A DNA stretch of 64,000 nt from positions 62,001 through 126,000 of the forward strand of contig CAVSCI010000019.1 in assembly GCA_963726365.1 (NCBI GenBank), in the 5' to 3' direction. Positions within the stretch are counted from its first letter, which is position 1; each line of letters starts with the position of its first letter. This DNA is from JAABQG01 sp963726365. Its GTDB lineage: Bacteria; Pseudomonadota; Gammaproteobacteria; Burkholderiales; Burkholderiaceae_C. Shown in pieces: positions 41,510 through 50,759 of this stretch. Made by a program: the position numbers and the translations under genes. The notes beneath the pieces were generated by a model. The model saw nothing but the letters and a program-made list of their open reading frames with translations. It searched no databases and was not told the origin of the DNA.

Positions 41510-43837
41510 CTACAACTTGGGAAGGTAGCCGGGTGGAATCCGGGCGCGCACCGCGTTCTTTTCTGCCTCGGTTGCGGCGAGCAGCGCTGCACGGTACGCC
41601 GCCAGCGCCTTGGCTTCGTCCTTGACCTCGGTGTCCGATGCATAGATGTTGCCGATCTTCAACCAGCCATCCACGGTGTGTGCTGGCCATCCCCTGCTGC
41701 GCAATTCCAGCGCCTTCAGTGCCACAGGCCAGTCCCTGGCCCGCACGGCCAGCACATAGGCGGCATTGACCAGATCGAAGTCATAAGCGCCAGCCGCCAG
41801 CAGGGACTTGGCTTGCTGGTAGGCCTGTGGCTCCTTGCCTGTACGGCTCAGCAGAATGATTTCCAGCGAATTCACGGAAGCCGCGTTGGGCTGCAGTTGA
41901 CGGGCCCGGGCAAGGTATTCCATCGCCTTCTCGTTTTGCCCAAGTTGGGCATAGCCGCGCGCCACATTGGAGATGATGGCCACCACGTAGGGGCGAGAAC
42001 TCAGCACCGACTCCCAGATCCAGACGGCATTCTTCCAGTCACCCCATTTGGCCAGTTCATCGGCCACCATGGGGGTGATTTTGCGGTAGTGCGGATTGAT
42101 ATCGATGCCGTCCTTGATCAGCGCCAGCATTTCGCGCTTCGCCTTGTCCCATCTGGGGTTTTGATAGTCACCCGATTGGGAGACGGTGAGCGCAATCTTG
42201 ACGGCCTTGACGATCTTGCTTTCGGAGACGGCTGCCTGCCGGGAAACATAGGCTGCCAACGCCAGGCAGACCATCATTGCAACGGCGCCAACCTTCGAAT
42301 AGACCGGCTTCCAAGGCAGGCGGGCAGCGCTTGCGAATCCCCGGTAGCCCAGCCGGGCGTCCGACGCGGCGAGGATCGCCAGCGTCAACGCAAACAAGGC
42401 GCCGGTGCTGGCCATGCGCCAGGGAAAGCCGGCATTGCTGACAATCAGGAACATCAGGAGGCTGAGCAAGGTAAGCGCGCGCAATGGCGCTTCGACCTGT
42501 CCTTCGGCACTGCGATTCCGGAGGGTCCTCCAGGCGGCGTGCGTCAAGTAGGCAAGCAGGCCCAACAGACACAACCAGCCGGTCAGCCCGTACTCCGCCA
42601 GCAGTTGCAGGATTTCGTTGTGGGCGTAGTAGTCGGTTTCAAGTTGCGACCCTTCAGCCTGGTACAAAGGGATATCGACTTCCCAGGCACCGGCACCGAC
42701 CCCTGAAAAAGGCCGCGCCTTGATGATGTTGGCAGTCGCCTTCCACATGACGAGGCGAATCGAGAACGAGCGCTGCGTGTACTCCTCGGCTTCCGTCATT
42801 GATCTGGAACGGGAAAATGCGCGCTCCAGGGCATTCACTCCGCGCTGCTCCGTCTTGTATTCCTCCATCAGTCTGGCGTTGTTGTTGGGGATCAGCCCAA
42901 GGCCCAGGACCGTCCCCAGCAACACGCCGGACAACAGCATCCGGCTGGCTCGATGCCAGCGATAAAACTCGAACTGCTTTCGGTAGAGGTACAGGATCAC
43001 AGGCAGAACCAGTGTCATGGCCAGGATCGCCAACAACGCGGAGCGGGTGCCCGTCATCATGATGGCCACGACATTGAAGCCGGTGGTAAAGGCCAGTAGC
43101 GCAATCTGGGCCGAAGCCCTGGCGCGCGCGATGAGCAGCACCGAGAATGGCAGGGTACAAACCACGTACTCCGCAAAGAAGTTCCGGTTCACAAAGGTCG
43201 ATGCCGGATTCGGTCCCTGGGGAAAATACCTGAAATCAACCCAGAACTGCAATGCCGTCCAGAGCGAGGCCATGACCGCTCCCCAATGTATGCCCCAGGC
43301 CAGGGCCGGCAATCGTTCGCGGCTCAGCGTGTTCAGACCGAGCCACAGCAACAGGCTGAAGATGAACCAGCGAATGGCCTCCACCGCGCCCAGGTAGGTG
43401 TGCGACCAGGCCATGCTGCCCAGCGCATAGGCCATCAAGGTCAGCGGCAGCCCGATCAGTGCATGCCACCGCAGGCCATCGTGCCGTTTGCGCTGCTGCC
43501 AGAAAAACAGCAAGCCAGCGATCAGTGCGCCAAAAGACACGACGATGGACTTCAGCGTGTCTTGCAGCATTTCCTCGTTGGGCACGCCCACCGCTGGTGC
43601 GAGAAACATCATCGCGCCGAGCAAACCGACGGTCCAGGCGCCGGGACCGACTTCCGCAGGCAGGGCGTGCTTGTCGGATGGGCCACTGCGCAATGGCTGG
43701 GCACGGAAACCCGCTTCCCGCGCTGGCGCGCCGGAGTTGAAAGCGGACTCGGAACCCGATGAGGCGCCCGGTTTTCCTGCGCCCGCGCCGGGCGCCGGTT
43801 TACCGCTTGAGGCATTGCGTCTTTTCTTGGTGGCCAT
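41510..43837 (-). CDS. O-antigen-ligase/Wzy-type membrane protein with C-terminal TPR
   Basis: A 775-residue protein. A low-complexity cytoplasmic N-terminus (about 1-60, Ala/Gly/Lys/Ser) precedes about 11-12 membrane helices. The Wzy_C/O-antigen-ligase loop is visible with 'FVNRNFFAEYVVCTLPF', 'MMTGTRSALLAILAM', 'RLVMWKATANIIKARPFSGVGAGAWEVDIPLYQ' and 'YYAHNEILQLLAEYGLTGWL', including the conserved histidine and asparagine. The last 200 residues are TPR-like. Candidates are O-antigen ligase WaaL, polymerase Wzy or the PglL-type protein O-oligosaccharyltransferase; no pilin or glycan cluster is adjacent, so I leave the function open. Confidence 0.8.
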   Translation of the reverse strand: MATKKRRNASSGKPAPGAGAGKPGASSGSESAFNSGAPAREAGFRAQPLRSGPSDKHALPAEVGPGAWTVGLLGAMMFLAPAVGVPNEEMLQDTLKSIVVSFGALIAGLLFFWQQRKRHDGLRWHALIGLPLTLMAYALGSMAWSHTYLGAVEAIRWFIFSLLLWLGLNTLSRERLPALAWGIHWGAVMASLWTALQFWVDFRYFPQGPNPASTFVNRNFFAEYVVCTLPFSVLLIARARASAQIALLAFTTGFNVVAIMMTGTRSALLAILAMTLVLPVILYLYRKQFEFYRWHRASRMLLSGVLLGTVLGLGLIPNNNARLMEEYKTEQRGVNALERAFSRSRSMTEAEEYTQRSFSIRLVMWKATANIIKARPFSGVGAGAWEVDIPLYQAEGSQLETDYYAHNEILQLLAEYGLTGWLCLLGLLAYLTHAAWRTLRNRSAEGQVEAPLRALTLLSLLMFLIVSNAGFPWRMASTGALFALTLAILAASDARLGYRGFASAARLPWKPVYSKVGAVAMMVCLALAAYVSRQAAVSESKIVKAVKIALTVSQSGDYQNPRWDKAKREMLALIKDGIDINPHYRKITPMVADELAKWGDWKNAVWIWESVLSSRPYVVAIISNVARGYAQLGQNEKAMEYLARARQLQPNAASVNSLEIILLSRTGKEPQAYQQAKSLLAAGAYDFDLVNAAYVLAVRARDWPVALKALELRSRGWPAHTVDGWLKIGNIYASDTEVKDEAKALAAYRAALLAATEAEKNAVRARIPPGYLPKL

Positions 43838-43961
43838 GAGATTCGGGGTGTCGTCCAGCGGCGTAGCGAGCAGCGCTTGAAGCGGTCGTCACGCGGCAAA
43901 CTGCGTATTGTCGCTGTTCAGGCCGGTTTCAGAACCTGGGTGGCCGGTCCTGTCCAGCCAT

Positions 43962-44819
43962 TCAGCGGATCCGGAACATCTCCACATGGGGAATCCCGAC
44001 TTCATCAAACTCAGGGCCGCGGCACGAAAATCCCTGCCGCGCATAGAAGCCAGCCGCACTGCGCTGCGCGTGCAGCACGACTTCGCGGTCGCCGCGGGCC
44101 CACGCCGCGTCCAGAAGTGCCTTCAACACATCACGTCCCAGGTCGGTGCCCCGCATCACGCGAATGACGGCCATGCGGCCGATCTTGCCCACGCCCGGTG
44201 CCTGCACCAGCAGCCGCCCGGTCGCCAGCGGCTGGCCGAGGCGGTTGCGGATGACGGCGTGCAGCGCGCTGGCATCGGCTGCGTCCCATTCCATGTCCAT
44301 GGGTATCGCCTGTTCCTGCACGAAGACCTCGGTGCGAACCGTCGCGGCGTCAGTGCCCAGGGTTGCCCAGGTCCCGGTGAGCAGCGTCACCACCGACTGA
44401 CCCGCCTCATAGTCCTCCAGGATGCCGCGCAGCAAGGCAGGCACCGGGCGCGAGGTCTGCGTGGCCGGATTGGCGAAAACGTAAACCAGCTCGCAGGTGA
44501 TGAGAAGGTGGTCGCCCCGAAAAATGGCTCCCGAGAACGCCATGGACGAGGTGCCGATGCGCGTACATTTCAGCGCCACGTCGATCTGGTCGTCCGCGCG
44601 GGCCGAGGCGTGGAACTCCACAGTGGCCTTCTTCACGTAGAGGTCGCCGTCGAGTTGCACCATTGCCGCCTCGTACGGCAGGCCGATGGCACGCCAGTAG
44701 TCCGCAATGGCGGTGTCGAAGTACATCAGATAGTGTGCGTTGAAGACGATCTTCTGCATATCCACCTCGGCCCAGCGCACGCGCAGGCGGTGAAAAAACC
44801 GGAAGTCTTGTCGTTTCAT
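43962..44819 (-). CDS. Fused YbgC/FadM-type acyl-CoA thioesterase and GNAT acetyltransferase
   Basis: A 285-residue two-domain protein. Residues about 1-135 are a hotdog thioesterase: 'RVRWAEVDMQKIVFNAHYLMYFD' holds the catalytic aspartate of the 4HBT class. Residues about 145-285 are a GNAT domain with the acetyl-CoA loop 'IGRMAVIRVMRGTDLGRDVLKALLDAA' and 'VLHAQRSAAGFYARQGFSCRGPEF'. This fusion is known in Burkholderiales genomes but its substrate is not. It follows the alpha/beta hydrolase by 25 bases in the same direction. Confidence 0.88.
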   Translation of the reverse strand: MKRQDFRFFHRLRVRWAEVDMQKIVFNAHYLMYFDTAIADYWRAIGLPYEAAMVQLDGDLYVKKATVEFHASARADDQIDVALKCTRIGTSSMAFSGAIFRGDHLLITCELVYVFANPATQTSRPVPALLRGILEDYEAGQSVVTLLTGTWATLGTDAATVRTEVFVQEQAIPMDMEWDAADASALHAVIRNRLGQPLATGRLLVQAPGVGKIGRMAVIRVMRGTDLGRDVLKALLDAAWARGDREVVLHAQRSAAGFYARQGFSCRGPEFDEVGIPHVEMFRIR

Positions 44820-44844
44820 GGTGTGTGTTTCGTGAAAAGTGAAG

Positions 44845-45837
44845 TCAGGCGGGCAGAAAGGCGTGTCTCAACGCGCGAGCGGCGTCGTTGTGCGCCGCCA
44901 GCGCCTCCGGAATCGCCCGACCCATGTTGATGAAGCCGTGCACCACGCCGTGGTAGATCTCCAGATCCACCGGGACGCGGGCGGCTCGCAACCGGTCGGC
45001 GTAGAGAACGCCTTCATCGACCAGCGGATCGCACTCGGCCAGCCCGATCCATGCCGGCGCCACGCCCTCAAGCTCACGGACCTGGCCGGTTTCGTCCCGC
45101 CCGTCCATCGGCGCGAAGCGCCAGTCGTTTCGGTCGTCCTCAGCGCGCAGGACGTGGCCAAAAAAGTAGCTGATGTGCGCCTCTTCCAGCATGAAGCCGT
45201 GGGCAAAAGTGTGGTGCGATGGCGTGTCCTGATGGCCGGCGCAGCCGGGGTAGAACAGCAGTTGCAGCACCAGTGGCAGGCCGGCATCACGGGCCATCAC
45301 CGCGCAGACTGTCGCCAGCGTGCCGCCGGCACTGTCGCCCCCCACCGCCAGGCGCGAAGCATCCAGACCCAGCGCATCGGCCCGATCGCGCAGCCCCATC
45401 AAGCTGTCCCAGGCGTCGTGGACGCCGGTCGGGAACTTGTACTGCGGCGCCAGCCGGTAGTCGACCGAGACCACGGCGCAATGCGCCAGGTGGCTCAGGT
45501 GGCGGCACAGCACGTCGTGCGTCGCCACACTGCCGACGGTGAAGCCACCGCCATGGAAGTACAGGAGCACCGGAAGGGGTGCATCGGCTGAATGGACTTC
45601 CGGCGCGTAGAGCCGGGCCGCCAGCCTATGACCATCCCGCGCGCTGAAATGCAGATCCTCCACCCGCGCCAGCTTGTGCGGCGCCAGTTCCAGGACGCCA
45701 GCCCCGGCCTCATACGCAGCGCGGGCCTGATCGGGCGTCAAGGCATGCAAGGGCGGGCGACCGGCGCGCACGATGCGGTCCAGCACGCCGCGCATGGCGG
45801 GTGTCAGCAAGGCCCGGGGGTTGCGTTGGTGACTCAT
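44845..45837 (-). CDS. Alpha/beta hydrolase, HSL-type esterase
   Basis: A 330-residue carboxylesterase of the hormone-sensitive-lipase group. HGGG oxyanion motif in 'YFHGGGFTVGS', nucleophile serine in 'VGGDSAGGTLA', the aspartate in 'AECDPLVDEG' and the histidine in 'YHGVVHGFINMG'. No signal peptide, so cytoplasmic. It is divergent from the iron-containing alcohol dehydrogenase (55 bases) and probably shares a transcript with the thioesterase/GNAT gene. Short-chain acyl esters are the likely substrates. Confidence 0.9.
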   Translation of the reverse strand: MSHQRNPRALLTPAMRGVLDRIVRAGRPPLHALTPDQARAAYEAGAGVLELAPHKLARVEDLHFSARDGHRLAARLYAPEVHSADAPLPVLLYFHGGGFTVGSVATHDVLCRHLSHLAHCAVVSVDYRLAPQYKFPTGVHDAWDSLMGLRDRADALGLDASRLAVGGDSAGGTLATVCAVMARDAGLPLVLQLLFYPGCAGHQDTPSHHTFAHGFMLEEAHISYFFGHVLRAEDDRNDWRFAPMDGRDETGQVRELEGVAPAWIGLAECDPLVDEGVLYADRLRAARVPVDLEIYHGVVHGFINMGRAIPEALAAHNDAARALRHAFLPA

Positions 45838-45892
45838 GAAAGGTGTCGAGGGTCGTTAAAGTACGAGGCTGGCATCCTACAGGGCACCCGAC

Positions 45893-47029
45893 ATGGCTTT
45901 CATCTTCTATGTGACTCAGATTCAGATCGATTTCGGCGCCATCGGGCTGCTGAAATCGGAGTGCGAGCGCGTCGGTATCCGTCGGCCGCTGATTGTGACG
46001 GACCCCGGCGTGAAGGCGGCGGGTCTCCTGCAGAAGGCGCTCGACGCCCTGCCCGGTCTGCCGGTTGCCGTGTATGACCAGACACCCTCGAATCCAACCG
46101 AAGCCGCCGTTCGGGCGGCCGTGGAGGTCTTCAAGACCCACAACTGCGACGGCCTGATCGCAGTGGGTGGCGGCTCGGCCATCGACTGCGCCAAGGGCGT
46201 GGCCATCGCCGCCACGCACGACGGTCCGCTGAAGACCTACGCCACCATCGAAGGAGGCTCGCCGAAAATCACCGACCGCGTCGCGCCGCTGATCGCCGTG
46301 CCCACCACCGCCGGCACCGGCAGCGAAGTGGCGCGCGGGGCCATCGTCATCGTGGACGACCACCGCAAGCTGGGTTTCCACAGCTGGCACCTGGTGCCCA
46401 AGACGGCCATCTGCGACCCCGAACTCACGCTGGGCCTGCCACCCCTGCTGACCGCCGCCACCGGCATGGATGCCATCGCGCACTGCATGGAAACCTTCAT
46501 GGCGCCGCCTTTCAACCCGCCGGCCGACGGTATCGCGCTCGACGGCCTGACCCGCGGCTGGGCGCACATCGAGCGCGCCACGCGGGATGGCTCCGACCGC
46601 GAGGCGCGCCTGAACATGATGAGCGCCTCCATGCAGGGTGCCATGGCCTTCCAGAAGGGCCTGGGCTGCGTGCACTCGCTCAGCCACAGCCTGGGCGGCG
46701 TGAATCCACGTTTGCACCATGGCACGCTCAACGCGATGTTCCTGCCGGCGGTCATCCGATTCAACGCGTCGGCCGAGTCGATGCAAAAGGAAAAACGCCT
46801 GGACCGCATGGCCAACGCCATGGGACTGGCGTCGGGCCATCAGATTCCCGACGCGATCCGCGACATGAACGCCCGCCTCGGCCTGCCCACGGGCCTGGCG
46901 GCGATGGGTGTCACTGAAAGCCAGTTCGACGATGTGATTCGGGGAGCAATGGCCGACCATTGCCACAAGACCAATCCGCGCATCGCGACGCCCGATGAAT
47001 ACCGGCAGATGCTGGTCGATTCCCTATAA
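45893..47029 (+). CDS. Iron-containing alcohol dehydrogenase
   Basis: A 378-residue group III (iron-activated) NAD(P)-dependent dehydrogenase. N-terminal Rossmann-like part with the cofactor-binding 'GLIAVGGGSAIDCAKGVAI' and 'IAVPTTAGTGSEV'; C-terminal metal site ligands in 'MDAIAHCMETFMAPPFNPPADGIA', 'HSLSHSLGGVNPRLHHGTLNA'. Physiological substrate unknown; members act on alcohols, 1,3-propanediol, or 4-hydroxybutyrate. It ends in a tail-to-tail overlap with the patatin-like gene (stop codons share 47024-47029). Confidence 0.93.
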   Translation: MAFIFYVTQIQIDFGAIGLLKSECERVGIRRPLIVTDPGVKAAGLLQKALDALPGLPVAVYDQTPSNPTEAAVRAAVEVFKTHNCDGLIAVGGGSAIDCAKGVAIAATHDGPLKTYATIEGGSPKITDRVAPLIAVPTTAGTGSEVARGAIVIVDDHRKLGFHSWHLVPKTAICDPELTLGLPPLLTAATGMDAIAHCMETFMAPPFNPPADGIALDGLTRGWAHIERATRDGSDREARLNMMSASMQGAMAFQKGLGCVHSLSHSLGGVNPRLHHGTLNAMFLPAVIRFNASAESMQKEKRLDRMANAMGLASGHQIPDAIRDMNARLGLPTGLAAMGVTESQFDDVIRGAMADHCHKTNPRIATPDEYRQMLVDSL

Positions 47030-48142
47030 GGTCTCGATGGCCGCCACATCGGGACGATCCAGCCATGCCTGAAACTCTTCTGCGAGTTGCCGGCTGGCAG
47101 CAACCGCCGTGTTCCAGGCCTTGACGCGGCGCGCCAGGTCATTGCCGTACCGCGGAAAATCCGTCCGGTCGGGCAGCTTGCCGTTGGGCAGGGTCTTCAC
47201 CCAGGCAGGGTCCGGCGCCAGCACGATGACGTTGTCCAGGAAGTGGGTGGCGTGGTGCCGCCATTTAAGGCTCTTGTCGAGCCAGCCGGGCACGATAGCC
47301 TTCTGAAAGTGGGGGTACAACACCAGGCCGGGCGCGTCCGGCGCCGGGTTCGGTGCCGCAGCGTTGTAGTCCAGGTGAAGGTGGTAATCGGTGATGCCGC
47401 CGTCCCAGTAGGCCCCAGGGGGGGCACCGGGGATGTCATGCACCGACTGCAGCACAAAAGGAATCGAGCAACTCGCCTGCAGGGCGGGATTGAAGTTCGC
47501 CTCGTTCAGGCGGACCTGGCGCGTGCGATAGTCCTGGTGGCCAAATGGCAGGGCCGCGCACGGGGCGTCGGGTAGCGGGCCTGCGGGCGTGGAGAAAACG
47601 ACCCGCTCCAGCCAGGCGCCCATGGCCTTTCGATGGATCGCATTGGTCACGAATGCGCCCAAGTAACCCAGCGGCGTGCGCAGGCTGTGTTCACGTCCGA
47701 GGAGATGGCGTCCCCGCGACGTGAGGATGTGCAGCCGATATCGGGGATGGTTCAGCACCTCCCCCAGCCTGCCTCCAAAGAAAGCCTGGAGGTTTTGACC
47801 AAACACCGCGCTGACGTGGGCTGCGGTCGGCCGCTTCTGGCCCGGTTGCAGTTCGTAGTGCTGGCGAATGTAGTCGTGCTCCAGCCGCTCGAAGGCCGTG
47901 ACCGGATCGTTCAGGCAGGCCGTCGCCATGCGCCAGGCACCGATGGATGCACCCACCAGATGAACTTCGTGGGCGCTTCCCGCCAGCCAGTCGCCAAAGA
48001 TGAAGCGGTCAAGCGGCCCCAGGATCAACCCCTTCGGACCACCGGCCGCACCTGGAATGACGCGAATATCCTGCGGGCGCAGGCCGTGCTGCGCGACGTG
48101 CTGGCGGGCGCGGGGGCCGGCATGGATGCGCAGGGCTTTCAT
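47024..48142 (-). CDS. Patatin-like phospholipase family protein
   Basis: A 372-residue cytoplasmic protein of a divergent patatin clade. 'VIPGAAGGPKGLILGPL' replaces the usual G-G-G-x-R/K-G loop, 'LVGASIGAWRMA' is the serine elbow (GxSxG) and 'GAYWDGGITDYHLHLD' contains the catalytic aspartate. So the dyad seems intact. Substrate unknown. An inverted repeat (AATTATG-AA-CATAATT) lies 26-42 bases upstream of the ATG. tex lies upstream on the same strand (112-base gap). Confidence 0.82.
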   Translation of the reverse strand: MKALRIHAGPRARQHVAQHGLRPQDIRVIPGAAGGPKGLILGPLDRFIFGDWLAGSAHEVHLVGASIGAWRMATACLNDPVTAFERLEHDYIRQHYELQPGQKRPTAAHVSAVFGQNLQAFFGGRLGEVLNHPRYRLHILTSRGRHLLGREHSLRTPLGYLGAFVTNAIHRKAMGAWLERVVFSTPAGPLPDAPCAALPFGHQDYRTRQVRLNEANFNPALQASCSIPFVLQSVHDIPGAPPGAYWDGGITDYHLHLDYNAAAPNPAPDAPGLVLYPHFQKAIVPGWLDKSLKWRHHATHFLDNVIVLAPDPAWVKTLPNGKLPDRTDFPRYGNDLARRVKAWNTAVAASRQLAEEFQAWLDRPDVAAIETL

Positions 48143-48168
48143 GTCGCCATTTTGCCGTGAAAATCAGG

Positions 48169-48184
48169 AATTATGAACATAATT
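48169..48184. promoter_or_regulatory. Inverted repeat upstream of the patatin-like gene
   Basis: AATTATG (48169-48175) and CATAATT (48178-48184), perfect seven-base arms with a two-base spacer, in the 112-base gap between the tex stop and the patatin-like start. Too short for an efficient terminator and lacking a T run; an operator is possible. Confidence 0.35.
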
Positions 48185-48254
48185 GGCACTTCTCCAGCGC
48201 CAAATGGTCATCTTCAGCTATCAAAAAAATACTCTTCGCTTCGAACCGGCTCCC

Positions 48255-50656
48255 TCAGCCAGACGATTTCTGAAGTTTGGCGAAGGCTGAGGCCATTGCC
48301 GTCGAGGAAGCGGGGGCCAACACGCCGCGCTGTGGCGTCCGCTGGCCGCGCCCCGCGCCTTCGAACCGGTTGTCGCGGGGGCCGTCCCGGCGCGGCGGTG
48401 CTTCGCCGAGCTTCATCGTCAGGCCGATGCGCTTGCGCTCCACATCGACTTCCACCACCCGCACCTTGACGATGTCGCCGGTCTTGACCACGTCGCGCGC
48501 GTCGGTGGTGAAGCGGTGGCTGAGCTGGCTGACGTGGACCAGGCCGTCCTGGTGCACGCCGAGGTCCACGAACGCGCCGAAGGCCGCCACGTTGCTGACC
48601 GTGCCCTCCAGGATCATGCCGGGCTGCAGGTCGCGGATGTCTTCCACGCCCTCGTTGAAGCGCGCCACCTTGAAGTCGGGGCGCGGGTCGCGGCCGGGTT
48701 TTTCCAGCTCGCCGAGGATGTCCTTCACCGTGATGACGCCGAAGCTGCTCGTTGGCAAACAGCTCGGGCTTGAGCGTTTTCAGCATCTCGGCCCGGCCCA
48801 TCAGCTCGGCCACGGGTTTGCCGGTGGTCGCGATGATCTGCTCCACCACGGGGTAGGTTTCGGGGTGCACCCCGGTCATGTCCAGCGGGTTGTCGCCGCC
48901 GCGGATGCGCAGGAAGCCGGCGCTCTGCTCGAAGGTCTTGGCGCCCAGACCGGCCACGTCCAGCAGTTGCTTGCGGTTGCGGAAGGCGCCGTGGGCCTCG
49001 CGCCAGCGCACCACGGACTTGGCCACGCCGGCCGACAGGCCCGGACACGCGCGACAGCAGCGGCACGCTGGCGGTGTTCAGGTCCACACCCACGGCGTTC
49101 ACGCAGTCTTCCACCACCGCCTCCAGCGCGCGGGCCAGCTCGCTCTGGTTCACGTCGTGCTGGTACTGGCCGACGCCGATGGATTTGGGGTCGATCTTCA
49201 CCAGCTCGGCCAGCGGGTCCTGCAGGCGGCGGGCGATGCTGGCGGCGCCGCGCAGGCTGACGTCCACGTCGGGCATTTCCTGGGATGCAAATTCGCTGGC
49301 GGAATACACCGAGGCGCCGGCCTCGCTGACCACTATCTTTTGAATAGCGGCTGGTGACCATTCGGCGCTGGGATGGGCCGTTTTTTCCATCAATTTCAGC
49401 AAATCGGCGGCCAGACGGTCGGTTTCGCGGCTGGCGGTGCCGTTGCCGATGGCGATCAGGTTCACGCCGTGCTTTTCGCAGAGCCGGGCCAGGGCGTGCA
49501 GCGAGCCGTCCCAGTCCTTGCGCGGCTCATGCGGGTACACCGTGGCGGTGTCCACCAGCTTGCCGGTGCCGTCCACCACCGCCACCTTCACGCCGGTGCG
49601 GATGCCGGGGTCCAGCCCCAGCACCACGCGCGGGCCGGCGGGCGCGGCCAGCAGCAGGTCGCGCAGGTTGTCGACAAACACCTTGATCGCCACCTTTTCC
49701 GCGTCTTCGCGCAGGCGGGTGAACAGGTCGCGCTCGGTGGACAGGCTGAGCTTGACGCGCCAGGTCCAGGCCACGCACTTGCGCAGCAGGTCGTCGGCGG
49801 GGCGGCCCTGGTGGCTCCAGCCGAGGTGCAGCGCGATCTTGCCCTCCGCCAGCGAGGGCACCGCGGGCGCCTTGCGGTCCGCGGGCGGTGGCTCGGCGCC
49901 GGCCAGGGGTTCGGGCTGGACCAGTTTGGCGTCCAGGATGTCGAGCGCACGCCCCCGAAACACGGCCAACGCCCGGTGCGAGGGCACCCGGCCGATGGGC
50001 TCGTCGTAGTCGAAGTAGTCGCGGAACTTGGCCACATCGGGGTGGTTTTGATCCTTGCCGGCCATCAGGCTGGATTTCAGGAGGCCGTTGGCCCAGAGCC
50101 ATTCGCGCAGGCTCTGCACCAGCACGGCGTCTTCGGCCCAGCGCTCGCTCAGGATGTCGCGCACGCCGTCGAGCACCGCTGGCACGGTCGAAAAGTCGCC
50201 CCCCTCCACGCTGCCGGCCGGGCGCACGAAGACCTCGGCCTCGGCGGCCGGGTTCAGCGACGGGTCGGCGAACAGGCGCTCGGCCAGGGGCTCGATGCCG
50301 GCCTCGCGGGCGATCTGGCCTTTGGTGCGGCGCTTGATCTTGTAGGGCAGGTACAGGTCTTCGAGCTCCTGCTTGGTCGGTGCTGCCTCGACGGCGGCGC
50401 GCAATTCGGGCGTGAGTTTTCCCTGCTCGTCGATGGCCTTGAGGATCGACTCGCGCCGGTCTTCCAGCTCGCGCAGGTAGCCCAGGCGGTACTCCAGCTC
50501 GCGCAGCTGGATGTCGTCGAGCCCGCCGGTTACTTCCTTGCGGTAGCGCGCGATGAAGGGCACCGTGGCGCCGCTGTCGAGCAGTTCCACGGCAACCTTG
50601 ACCTGTTGCGGGGTGACGCGGATTTCCGCGGCGATTTGCGAGATGATTTTTTGCAT
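48255..50656 (-). CDS. tex: Transcription accessory protein Tex; frame broken twice
   Basis: An RNA-binding protein of about 800 residues acting in transcription. ATG at 50656 gives MQKIISQIAAEIRVTPQQVKVAVELLDSG. The order is the N-terminal Tex domain, YqgF-like RNase-H fold (VVLGLDPGIRTGVKVAVVD), helix-hairpin-helix (GAFRNRKQLLDVAGLGAKTFEQ) and a C-terminal S1 domain (LQPGMILEGTVSNVAAFGAFVDLGVHQDGLVHVSQL). The frame breaks near 49040 (after LLSRVSG, where GGG should be GG) and near 48745 (after FANE). In both cases one surplus base explains it, and the next frame continues in register with the family. As written the product would end early and lack HhH and S1. Likely consensus errors. Confidence 0.88.
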
Positions 50657-50759
50657 GGAAAGAGGTTGGGTCAGCGGGCAAAGCGCGCGAGTGTGCCACA
50701 GGCGCATAGCCGTCTCCGGGCGCTCGACCCGAGACGCGACGCCCTCGCAGGACACGTAT

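Noticed and set aside
45710..46966. Minus-strand open frame of 418 codons opposite the iron alcohol dehydrogenase
   Set aside because: Antisense artefact; the dehydrogenase has complete motifs.
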